A DNA stretch of 31,463 nucleotides from NCBI GenBank assembly GCA_003427395.1, contig BFEA01000129.1, positions 1,081,431 to 1,112,893 of the forward strand. The letters run 5' to 3'. Source of the DNA: Chara braunii. Its lineage: Eukaryota > Streptophyta > Charophyceae > Charales > Characeae. Positions 11,979 to 19,875 of the stretch are shown piece after piece. How positions within the stretch are numbered: position 1 is the first letter of the stretch; the number at the start of each line of letters is the position of its first letter. The notes below the pieces were generated by a model. That model had not been told where the DNA came from and searched no databases. It saw only the letters and a program-made list of their open reading frames with translations. The translations under genes were made by a program, and so were the position numbers.

Positions 11979-12725
11979 GGGATAATTGGTAGAAGGCGCC
12001 CACCCCAAAACCTTTTCGGTTTTGGCCGCCCAAAGTTCAATTGTTTGGTACTGCAGGCCCAATGTCTTCCATCTGGGGTACTACAAGCCCAGGCGTCACT
12101 CCAAGGGCCCTACCGGATCATGAATCTGGCGCATAAACAGTGCCAGATTCATTTTGATGTAAAAGAGGCCGAGGGTGGTACCGCTGAAGGATAAAATGAG
12201 GCCCAAGTGCCGTATTTTGAAAAAGAAGGGCCCTACGGGTTCATGCATCTGGCGCAAAAACAGTGCCAAATTCATTCACTGGTAAATCCAGGCCAACGGA
12301 GCTGTGGCCACGGCGCGAAGGCGCCTTTCACCCAGAACAGCCATTTCGTCAAAACATACATATTATACTTTTTGAACGAAATTAAAATTGAGTTTTAGGC
12401 CGAAATTTGGTCCAAATTTTTGGCTCCTGGGGGTCCGGCGTTCCTAGAACACTGGACCCCCTAGATGTATCTGGTCGCAGCTTGAGACTAGATACATCTA
12501 GGGGGTCCGGCGTTCTAGGAACGCCGGACCCTCAGGAGCCAAAATTTTGGACCGGACTTCGGCCAAAAAACTCTATTTTAATTGTGTTCAAAAAATATAA
12601 TATGTCCGTTTTGACGAAATGGCTGTTCTGGCTGAAGACATATGGGCCTGTAGTACCAAACGGCCTAACTTCGGGCGGCCAAAACCGAAAAGGTTCCAGC
12701 GTGGGCTCTTTCTACCAATTATCCC
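11979..12725. mobile_element. 747-bp MITE with long terminal inverted repeats
   Basis: The ends are GGGATAATTGGTAGAA and its exact complement TTCTACCAATTATCCC. The inverted similarity continues inward for about 90 bases, including the CCTTTTCGGTTTTGGCCGCCC block on both sides. It has no transposase frame. It interrupts an LTR whose twin at about 795-820 is empty, so it inserted after the retrotransposon. Flanks do not give a clean target duplication, so the superfamily stays open. A degenerate direct repeat of about 50 bases (starting near 12105 and 12228, each opening with AGGGCCCTAC) lies inside. Confidence 0.85.
12332..12631. mobile_element. 300-bp foldback nested in the MITE
   Basis: The outer ends are CCAGAACAGCCATTTCGTC and its complement GACGAAATGGCTGTTCTGG. 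The arms run inward about 140 bases each with only scattered differences, to a loop of about 19 bases near 12470-12488. The inner arms contain GGCTCCTG and CTAGATGTATCT blocks with their complements. The related MITE at 13146-13434 continues straight through this point without it, so it looks like a separate insertion. It has no coding capacity. Confidence 0.85.
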
Positions 12726-13145
12726 ACAGCAAAACAAGAAAGAAGTTATGGCAATGGTTATTTATCGCGCTCGCCAAGGCGCGGTCACCCAATCGTCTGC
12801 GCAGGACTTTCCCGGCCCCGGTCCCGAAAGCCAAAAAGAGAGAAGCGAGGGTATCTGTGCAACTTGCCCAGCCGACCCATATCTATGCACTCCACCCGAC
12901 CAATCAGTCCCCAACCCCCAAAGCCGTTTTGCGCAGAAAGTCGCGTGATTACAGAAAATAGTTCGTCACAGACATGTGCGGTCCTTCCCCCACTTCCTGG
13001 TCTCCGTGTTTCCACAATACCCTGTCACACGCGTGGTCCGGTTATGTCAGTGCATTGCACCTGGACTGTTCACCAGATGGAATACAGGCTGGAGAAGAAG
13101 GAAGATCAACACCCTGCCGGTGAGATAGCCATAGCTGCCATGAAG

Positions 13146-13434
13146 ATAATTGGTAAAAAGAGCCCACGCCAACGGCTCCAAGGGCCCTATTGGATCATGA
13201 ATCTGGCTCAAAAACAGCGCAAGATTCATTTTCATGTAGAAGAAGCTTAGGATAGAATGAGGCCCATGTACCGTTTTTTGAAAAAGTAGGGCCCTACCAG
13301 TCACGGCGCAAAGGCGCCTTTCACCCACGCTCAAGAAGTTTGGGCTGGTATAACCAAACGCTGGCAAAAGGCCGAACTTTGGGCGCCCTAGACCGAAAGG
13401 GTTTTGGCGTGGGCACTTTCTACCAATAATCCCA
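13146..13434. mobile_element. Shorter relative of the MITE, without the foldback
   Basis: The left end, GATAATTGGTAAAAAGAGCC, and the right end, closing in CTACCAATAATCCC, match the ends of the 747-bp element. So do the internal blocks GGCCCTATTGGATCATGAAT, TGAAAAAGTAGGGCCCTAC and GGCGCCTTTCACCCA. It lies about 175 bases outside the gypsy 5' LTR. It supplies the empty-site comparison for the foldback. Confidence 0.8.
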
Positions 13435-14060
13435 AGTTTGTGTCCTTTGTGCCAGGCACGACCTTGCCCCTCTTGCTGCGGTTGTGGGGGCACGTTGTCA
13501 TGGTAAACTTCCGTGGCATTCTTCGCAGAGGGGGGAGACATCCATCACTGCCACTTGGCAGAACTTTTGTGTTTGTTTTTTTTTCCCGTTTTCTTTTCTT
13601 GTTGTTGTCCTCCATCTCTCCGGCCAACGCACAGCAGTCCGCGTGGAATGCGAAGTTTGTGGCACCGTGATGAATTGCAGTGTGTGGCTATGGTGGACAT
13701 GCATGTTAATATGGTCTTGGAAAATGAGTCGGGAACCATTTTTTTTTTTCTTTTTTTGTCCCCTTAATTCGCTCTTCAACGGGATACTCCCTTGCTGCTT
13801 CCAAACTGGAATGTGGCCATTCAGGGCTGCATCATCTAAAATACCGGGACAGGTTGATGGATGACCCCCCTCTACTGCATGCGCGAGAAAAGTCACAGAC
13901 AAACAATAATGGCAGTGCATCTTTCCATGTTCTTGCTGGAGATTCCTTCTCATTTAGCACATTTCGAGAGTAGTGGATAGACGGCCATGATCATGCAATT
14001 GTCCTCCCCCCTCAATCAGTGCCGTTGATCGCAGTTATGCCATCTCCCCTCGGCTCGCCA
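13435..14060. other. No gene recognised
   Basis: A minus-strand frame (13953-13498, 151 residues) is the longest, but it runs through a homopolymer-encoded Lys block and overlaps several frames on the other strand. It shows no family motif. T-rich runs at about 13577 and 13739 are the only visible structure. Confidence 0.5.
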
Positions 14061-14099
14061 GTTTGATCAATGGAAATCATGACATTGTCCTCTCGCCTC

Positions 14100-14590
14100 C
14101 ATTCAATCGCACGAATGGAGGAGAGAGGGCACTAAGTGCTATCTTTGCTCTCCATCTGTGCTGTCAATCCACTCCGTTCATGAGATATATCTCTTCCATT
14201 TGTGCGATCTATGGCATGAATGGAAAGGATCTATGGAAAGGATCTATCTCTTCCATTTGTGCGAATCGGATCTTCCATTGGTGCGCTCAATCCACTCCAT
14301 TCATGAGATCTATAGCACCAATGGAAAGGATCTATCGCATGAACGGAGTGGATTGATTGCACTGATGGAGGGATAGTTAACACGAACGGACGGGATGGAT
14401 CGCACGATTGGAGGGCAAGGTGTGGGGAGCGGACCCAGCACAAATCGGGAGAGGGCACTCGTGTGATTGATCTCATCAATGGAAGGGATCGACGGAGTGG
14501 ATTGATCGCACTCATGGAGTGCATAGATCGCACGTACGGATGGGGTCCATGATACTATTGGAGGGCGAGGTGCCGGGAGCAGGAGCAAGG
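14100..14590. repeat. Array of diverged short inverted and direct repeats
   Basis: A loose motif of about 25-35 bases (ATCGCAC-AATGGAGG and its complement CCATTTGTGCGAT) recurs many times in both orientations. Examples are CAATCCACTCCATTCATGAG near 14289 against CGCATGAACGGAGTGGATTG near 14336, and TCTCTTCCATTTGTGCG twice at about 14190 and 14247. It could fold into alternative hairpins. I see no coding signal. Confidence 0.6.
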
Positions 14591-14863
14591 CCAAGTACGA
14601 ATCGGATGGGGAAGTAGGAGGATGGCAGTGGAGGCCATCTGCAGCAGGGAAGGGGGGGGAGGAGAGGGGAGAATGGTGGGCGATGACACTGTGCCTAACT
14701 TGCCTGTTCCGATTTGAGTGCTGAGGCCGTTCCCATTCGTCAGTGGGACTGCGCCATAGAGGTGAACTCCACTGCCTACCGGGCCCACAGCAAGGCTGCC
14801 ACTTTTTTTATCATAGAGTTCATTGACCCCAGATATTACACTGGTGCGAGATTCACAAAAATC

Positions 14864-15086
14864 GCAGATTCTGCAATAGTACGGGGTCACACAGCGAACG
14901 CAGGTACACAAATGACGCAAATGGGTACGCAAATCCTCCAGCCTGCCTGGCGAAGGGGTACACAATTTGGGTACTATTGCAGATTCTGCAATAGTACGGG
15001 GTCACACAGCCAACGCAGGTACACAAATGACGCAAATGGGTACGCAAATCCTCCAGCCTGCCTGGCCGGGGGGGTACACAATTTGC
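14864..15086. repeat. 115-bp unit, two tandem copies
   Basis: The units start at 14864 and 14979 with GCAGATTCTGCAATAGTACG and are nearly identical, both ending in a TACACAATTTG stretch. The starting block contains an AGATTCTGCAAT half-palindrome. The high identity suggests a recent duplication. Confidence 0.9.
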
Positions 15087-15180
15087 GTCAAAAGGTGAGC
15101 ACAAATGCATTTTTGCTTTCCCAAGATTTTACGGTAACAAGAGGTCGAAAAAAGAAAAAAGAAAAAAAAGAAAAAGAAAG

Positions 15181-15251
15181 TCGGATACGACGGGGAAGGC
15201 ACATGGCCAGTCAAAAAAAAGTCGGATACGACGGGGAAGGCACATGGCCAG
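15181..15251. repeat. 41-bp unit, two tandem copies
   Basis: TCGGATACGACGGGGAAGGC followed by ACATGGCCAG occurs at 15181 and 15222. The copies are separated by an A-rich spacer that matches the A-rich run preceding the first copy. Confidence 0.9.
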
Positions 15252-15497
15252 AGCAATGGCGACTCATTGGCGGGGCCGTTGGGATGTAAAGCGAAGCCGG
15301 CCCTGGGGTTATGCTTGCAGCAAAAGGAGCGTGAACACAATGTAATCACAAGGCACAGAATTTGGATGTACCGCGAGACTACATCCCGACCCTATACATC
15401 AACTGCCAAGTGCCTGTGGGGAGTGCCCATTTCCCTTTTGTTCTTCTCGTTCACACGTGCTGAATGGGAAAAAAAAAACTATAAAAATCCCTTGCAC

Positions 15498-15690
15498 AAT
15501 AACGCAAATTCTGACACGCAGAAAGTTGCGACCGTGTCCCATATGGCTCGGGCGGTTAGGTGTGACCAGATGCAAACGCAAATATAATTCATCAAATATC
15601 ACAAAAGCAGTAGCAAATGCCACAAAATTGTTTGTGATATTTGTGTCCAGTGTGAGTAGGCCCTCAGTCTGTGGCACACATAAATATCTG
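15498..15690. repeat. Dispersed direct repeat, copy 1
   Basis: It matches 16276-16456 at most positions, for example GTGTCCCATATGG, GGCGGTTAGGTGTGACCAGA and TTTGTGATATTTGTGTCCAG in the same order. Each copy ends in an ACATAAATATC block. It is probably a small dispersed element family; no coding frame is conserved between the copies. Confidence 0.8.
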
Positions 15691-15711
15691 TGCTGAGGGC
15701 ATACTCACACT
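15649..15711. repeat. Imperfect hairpin with 19-base arms
   Basis: AGTGTGAGTAGGCCCTCAG (15649-15667) pairs with 15693-15711 with one mismatch, leaving a loop of about 25 bases. The arm resembles the TGTGAGTGTGCCCTGA near 16233, so it may be the terminal repeat of a small element. Confidence 0.65.
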
Positions 15712-15762
15712 AGCACCTACTTCCGCAAGTTTTATGTATGTGAATTTGCGTTTATATGGGAC

Positions 15763-16044
15763 CTGCAGGTCACACTGGTCACCCGTTTGTTGCCCAAAGC
15801 AGAAAAGACAGGGTCGCCACCTGGCTTGAGATGCTAAAATACGTTGTCTGCAGTCAGACAGCACAATTCTCTTTTTTTTTTTGCTTCCAGAAAGCAGTAG
15901 AGGCTGCAGGTCACACTGGTCACCCGTTTGTTGCCCAAAGCAGAAAAGACAGGGTCGCCACCTGGCCTTGGGATGCGAAAATACGTTGTCTGCAGTCAGA
16001 CAGCACAATGCACTTTTTTTTTTTGCTTCCAGAAAGCAGTAGAG
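15763..16044. repeat. 141-bp unit, two tandem copies
   Basis: The units start with CTGCAGGTCACACTGGTCAC at 15763 and 15904. Each includes a T run followed by GCTTCCAGAAAGCAGTAGAGG. The copies differ at only a few positions. Confidence 0.9.
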
Positions 16045-16275
16045 GAAAAAGAAATACGATTTTGCGGGGACCTCTGGAGGTCGCTGCAAAATATGTAAGC
16101 CCGCGGCTGTCCAGGCCGCTGACATCTTCATGCCCTTTTGTGTGAACACACAAAATATGTGCCTCTTGTGACCCGGAAAACTTGTGACCCGAAAAACTAC
16201 ATAAAATTTGCAATTTTGCGAAAATACGTGGTAGTGTGAGTGTGCCCTGAATGGGGAGGGGGGGGGAAATCCCTT

Positions 16276-16456
16276 GCACCAAATTCTGACACCAAGAAAG
16301 TTGCAACCGTGTCCCATATGGCACGGGCGGTTAGGTGTGACCAGATGCGAACGCAAATATTCACAAATATCACAAAAGCCGTAGCAAATGTCACATTTGT
16401 TTGTGATATTTGTGTCCAGTGTGGGTAGGCTCTCAGTATGCCGAACACATAAATAT
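16276..16456. repeat. Dispersed direct repeat, copy 2
   Basis: This is the partner of 15498-15690, about 778 bases downstream. It is followed by a short perfect inverted repeat, ATTGCAAAAT-TGCAG-ATTTTGCAAT, at about 16467-16491. Confidence 0.8.
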
Positions 16457-16587
16457 CAAATTCGAAATTGCAAAATTGCAGATTTTGCAATTTTTCTCAG
16501 TGTGTGTGAGAATGCCCGAAACTGCACTCGGAAAGAAATGGAGAGGCACCTGCTTCAACTCAAGTGCTGCAGCTGGTGCCCGGGGCC

Positions 16588-16723
16588 AAGTCCCACTAGC
16601 AGCCTTGAGCTACCTCAACGCCTGAATCTGGACGTGTTTGTGGAGACGTACAGTTCAGGAAACATCTCCGCAAAAGCCTACACATTCAGGCGTTGAGGTA
16701 GCTCAACGCTGTTAGTGGGACTT
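16588..16723. mobile_element. 136-bp foldback element
   Basis: The left arm starts AAGTCCCACTAGCAGCCTTG and the right arm ends GCTGTTAGTGGGACTT. About 40 bases on each side pair with few mismatches, sharing the GCTACCTCAACGCCTGAAT block. There is no coding content. Confidence 0.8.
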
Positions 16724-16731
16724 AAAAGGAC

Positions 16732-16820
16732 CAGATCCCACTAGCCCCTATTGTTCATTTCTGACCGTTGATCTTCGTAATCCAGGGTGAAAAATGCGTA
16801 ATCCAGGGTAGTGGGATCTG
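16732..16820. mobile_element. 89-bp MITE-like element
   Basis: The ends CAGATCCCACTA and TAGTGGGATCTG are perfect complements. The pairing continues imperfectly outward (GGAC and GACCC). A direct repeat, CGTAATCCAGGGT, occurs twice inside. The terminal motif CCCACTAG is shared with the adjacent foldback at 16588-16723, suggesting related families. Confidence 0.65.
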
Positions 16821-16835
16821 ACCCTTAGCCCCCAC

Positions 16836-17015
16836 AGATGGCACAAAAAGGAAAAGAAACCAAAAGGAGACCAATGATGGCGGGGAAGGCCAGCCTGCCT
16901 TCAACTGAAGCGCTGCAGCTCGTAACTACCCATGCCACAACAAGGACAGATGGCACAAAAAGGACAAGGGCAAAAAGAAAAGCGAAAGGAGAACCAATGA
17001 TGGTGGGGAAAGGCC
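16836..17015. repeat. 112-bp unit, two partial tandem copies
   Basis: AGATGGCACAAAAAGGA starts at 16836 and 16948. Each is followed by an A-rich stretch and then by CCAATGATGG and GGGGAA, with small indels between copies. Confidence 0.75.
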
Positions 17016-17152
17016 CTCACGGAGGGCATACTTGTATGGTGTTAACCAGAACGTGTCTGACCACCACGATTGCCACCAAATCTTTGCTGGGTGTTTTTCC
17101 CCCCTTCTTTTCTTTCTTTCTCAGATCGCTGCCAGTGAGGCAGGGCGTATCT

Positions 17153-17249
17153 CACGTTCTTGGGAAATGCCCTCACTCACATATCGCGAAGGGCATACTG
17201 CACGTTCGTGGGAAATGCCCTCACTCACATATAGCGAAGGGCATACTGC
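17153..17249. repeat. 48-bp unit, two tandem copies
   Basis: The units start with CACGTTC at 17153 and 17201 and share GGGAAATGCCCTCACTCACA and CGAAGGGCATACTGC. Only about two differences separate them. Bases 17250-17640 hold no recognised gene. Confidence 0.9.
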
Positions 17250-17636
17250 CTTTCCTTCTATTATTATGTCCACATTTGCATTTGTTTCCTTATCTATTTG
17301 TGCCCTGTCAGCAAGGCAGGGCTTTCCGAGTAGTAGCGACCAGTTTCTCTTTTTTTCCCCCCTATCCATATCCGGTGAGGGGCAGTGGGTAAAGGGGAAC
17401 CGGTGCAACCTGGGGCGAGGGGTGGAAAAAATCCCGGCGCGTGCCGGCAGAAGAGGAGTCGGTTTGGCTGCGGACGGACAGGGTCGTCTTCTGGTCGCCT
17501 GGAGCGGGATTTGCCGGATGTCGAGGAGTCCAGACTGAAGCAACGTGACGAGCGGGGCGAAGCAGTAAGTGGCATGGCATTAATTCACTAGCGGTGAGGC
17601 AAGGGGCAGGGCGGCGTCCTTTTGTGCGGGGCCGCG

Positions 17637-17640
<4 letters not shown>

Positions 17641-17707
<67 letters not shown>
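17641..17707. repeat. (GA)n microsatellite at the gap edge
   Basis: At least 33 GA units run into the assembly gap. Its true length is unknown. It lies next to the 3' end of the inferred PLE and is a candidate for its insertion target. Confidence 0.95.
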
Positions 17708-18022
17708 NNNNNNNNNNNNNNNNNNNNNNNNNNNNNNNNNNNNNNNNNNNNNNNNNNNNNNNNNNNNNNNNNNNNNNNNNNNNNNNNNNNNNNNNNNNNN
17801 NNNNNNNNNNNNNNNNNNNNNNNNNNNNNNNNNNNNNNNNNNNNNNNNNNNNNNNNNNNNNNNNNNNNNNNNNNNNNNNNNNNNNNNNNNNNNNNNNNNN
17901 NNNNNNNNNNNNNNNNNNNNNNNNNNNNNNNNNNNNNNNNNNNNNNNNNNNNNNNNNNNNNNNNNNNNNNNNNNNNNNNNNNNNNNNNNNNNNNNNNNNN
18001 NNNNNNNNNNNNNNNNNNNNNN
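17708..18022. other. Assembly gap, 315 N
   Basis: The bases are undetermined. Open frames spanning the gap are artefacts of reading through N. Confidence 1.
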
Positions 18023-19400
18023 ACCTTCGTACACCTACAGCCATACCCAGCCATTTCCTATTTTCACATTGCCATTTACCACTAAGCATACATGTGGGGT
18101 GAAAAAGGGGGGAAGGGAAAGGGAGGAAACGGTGGGGGCAAGAAGAGAAGAAGGGGTTAGCAGAAGATGACACTTCTTCGACAGGACCGATTTCCAGATT
18201 CGAAGGAGGGTGGCGCATCCCTTAAGCGCTTTTCGCTGTTTGCACCAAACGGCTCATCAGAGGGAATTATGGGCTATAATCCTAGCGTTGCCTTCTACAT
18301 CACTTGGACCTATTACCAGTTGAGTAGGGGCGACTCTAGTAGCCTATGCGAGATTCAGAGGCGAGAGTTTAGAGAGGGAGGGAAGGGATCCGCTGTGCAT
18401 CTAGGTGGCCTTCTACATCTGCTGGACCAATTACCAGCATGAGTAGGGGCGACTTAGGTAGCGTTAGGACAGAAGAGATAGGGCAAGGTGCAGTAGGATG
18501 GCAGTGTGGGAAGTAGATGAAGGTGTTGGGATATTTTTAGAAGTGTGTACTATAATGCAGGGTCAAGGGGGTTGCAGGGTAAGACATCCGCGGGTTATGG
18601 GGGTTGGAGGAAGGTGAGCGATGGTTACCACATGTGCGTTGATGTCTACGTCAGTGACATGTCCGTTTGAGGCGATTGCTGACATTGTCCAAAAGGTTGG
18701 GCTGGTTCGCTAACCTGCAATTAATGTCTAACGGCGGGCTCGGAGCGTAGCGTCAAGCCAAGGCTCTACCTTGGACACATCGTGTGCCCGGGGGTTTGCC
18801 TTGTGCGCTAGGCATATGTTCTGCCCGGAAGGGTTGGGGTTAGTGTGTGCATTTTTGTGATTATAGCTCAGATATGGGGTCTGTAGCAGATGGTCTGCGT
18901 ACCTTTGGCTAGGCGGGAATTCTTTTTTTGTCTGTTTGTGTCTTTGATCATTTTATTTTATTATATTAGATGGTCTACGATTTTATAACGTTTTGGCGGG
19001 TTGTCGTTTTGTTTTTAGTTCAGGTCATGGCGTCGTCTGTTGTTTTTTAAGTCTACCGTTAGTATGTGCTCGTGCTAGTAGTTTGTTTTTTTGGGAAGAT
19101 TTTGTCGTATATGGGTTCCTATGTTTCGTTTTTTGTGCGGGGGTGTACTGGTGTATGTTTCAGCTTTAGTGCCGGTGTGCTTACTTGTGGTTTATTTTGT
19201 AGGTGACGGGTTCTCATTTCTTGTTTCTTTATTGGGCCGCATGCAGTTTTTTTTTTAATTTTTTGGGGGGGGGTGGTTTCTTTTGTGTAGAGGACTGTTT
19301 TTATTGTGGGATTATGTCTAATACGTGGTGTTTTTGTGCTTGTGTTAGTGCGTCTTTCAGGCCCTATGGGTGTGCGTGTGTGTGCGTGCGCGGGTGTCTG
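18023..19400 (-). repeat. PLE flanking repeat (pseudo-LTR), copy 1
   Basis: It matches 29247 onward from ACCTTCGTACACCTACAGCC. Small differences occur every few tens of bases. Compared with copy 2 it lacks about 330 bases after GGGGTTTGCCTTG (18803) and has only one unit of the 528-bp tandem. The 3' side runs into the gap and the 5' side fades into GT-rich DNA after about 19400. A diverged 120-bp duplication (CCTTCTACATC at 18291 and 18411) lies inside. A 91-codon plus frame at 18167-18442 recurs in copy 2, but it is antisense to the ribozyme and shows no family motif, so I do not call it a gene. Confidence 0.85.
18216..18268 (-). ncRNA. Hammerhead ribozyme, minimal type I, copy 1
   Basis: On the minus strand: stem I strand ending in TCCCT, core CTGATGA (18254-18260), stem II GCCGTTTG-GTG-CAAACAGC (18235-18253), core GAA (18232-18234), stem III AAGCGCTT (18224-18231), cleavage base A (18223), then AGGGATG, whose AGGGA closes stem I. 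All invariant core bases are present, and A15.1 pairs U16.1. The cleavage triplet is UUA, which fits NUH. Stem III is a palindrome with no loop, so it closes better between two molecules than within one; that dimer architecture is described for PLE hammerheads. Stem II has one C-A mismatch here. Confidence 0.8.
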
Positions 19401-19420
19401 TTCATCTTTCTTAGTTTGTT
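18460..19420. other. Gene-free GT-rich part of the flanking repeat
   Basis: No supported gene. The plus strand is strongly enriched in G and T, so the PLE sense strand is A/C-rich. ATTATAGCTCAGATATGGGG near 18861 looks like a tRNA A-box but has no B-box partner, so no tRNA is called. Confidence 0.5.
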
Positions 19421-19650
19421 CTGTGTATTTATTTATTTTATAAGGGTCCGTATGTGTAAGTTTCGTGTGTATGTATGTGTGTTTCGAGTTGGTGTGTGCA
19501 TGTAATATCTTTTTTACTCTTTTTTATGGGCCTAAATGTATGACAATATGCATATGTGTGTGTTTGTAAGTGTGTGTTTATTCTATTCATTGTGGGTCTG
19601 TATATACGTGTATATGTGTATGTGTGTATGTATATGTGTCTAAAAACCAT

Positions 19651-19716
19651 AATATTAATAATAATAATAATAATAATAATAATCATAATAATTTCTTATA
19701 GGTTTTATGAGTATGA

Positions 19717-19768
<52 letters not shown>
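19651..19768. repeat. (AAT)n and (GT)n microsatellites
   Basis: An AAT-type tract lies at about 19651-19692 and a TG tract of more than 20 units at 19722-19768. They sit between the RT pseudogene's end and the flanking repeat. Looser GT-rich DNA extends leftward to about 19360. Confidence 0.95.
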
Positions 19769-19773
<5 letters not shown>

Positions 19774-19795
19774 CCGCGTTCCCACGTGATGCGGT

Positions 19796-19856
19796 CCCGG
19801 AGGGGGCAGAGGTACGGATGACGACCTTGCCCCTCCGGGGGATCGCCATCCGTACC
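19796..19856. repeat. Interleaved inverted repeats downstream of the RT frame
   Basis: GGTACGGATG (19811-19820) is perfectly complementary to CATCCGTACC (19847-19856), and the pairing extends inward with one mismatch. A second pair, 19796-19808 with 19828-19840, is G/C-rich and imperfect, and it alternates with the first (A, B, A', B'). The RNA could form a long hairpin or a pseudoknot. It lies just past the RT stop, in the 3' untranslated part of the PLE. Confidence 0.65.
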
Positions 19857-19875
19857 AGACATGTCTTTCGACAGT

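Larger units (their letters stand above)
1..12970 (-). mobile_element. Decayed Ty3/gypsy LTR retrotransposon
   Basis: Reading down the minus strand, the order is 5' LTR (12970 to about 9380), primer-binding site, gag, protease, reverse transcriptase, RNase H, integrase, an extra ORF, and a 3' LTR (1060 to beyond the window). Protease-RT-RNaseH-integrase is the Ty3/gypsy order. The two LTR copies differ at roughly one base in ten by eye, many of them transitions, so the insertion is old. Every coding domain has stops or frameshifts and the RT active site is altered, so this copy cannot be autonomous. No chromodomain is visible after integrase. The target-site duplication cannot be checked because the 3' LTR end lies outside the window. 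Confidence 0.85.
9380..12970 (-). repeat. 5' LTR of the gypsy element, with insertions
   Basis: The outer edge is at 12970 (minus-strand TGTGACGAAC), matched by 1060 in the other copy. The inner edge is set only by the primer-binding site and has no clean CA end. Removing the 747-bp MITE gives an LTR of about 2.8 kb, long for this superfamily. The part from 9380 to 11200 cannot be compared because its partner lies left of the window. Open frames in it are short and none is recognisable. The promoter was not located. Confidence 0.55.

Noticed and set aside
11842-12961. ORFs across the MITE, including a 184-codon plus frame
   Set aside because: They cross MITE and foldback borders and read inverted repeats; they are composition artefacts.
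13498-13953. 151-codon minus ORF
   Set aside because: It depends on homopolymer runs, overlaps other frames, and has no recognisable motif.
17362-18218. Long open frames across the N gap with Ser-Leu or Arg-Glu repeats
   Set aside because: They come from reading the GA microsatellite and undetermined bases; there is no real coding evidence.
18167-18442. 91-codon plus-strand ORF conserved in both flanking repeats
   Set aside because: Conservation is explained by the recent repeat; an indel changes its length, it is antisense to the ribozyme, and it has no family motif.
18861-18885. tRNA-like A-box (TATAGCTCAGATATGG), repeated in the flanking repeats
   Set aside because: No B-box, no acceptor stem and no anticodon arm could be found.
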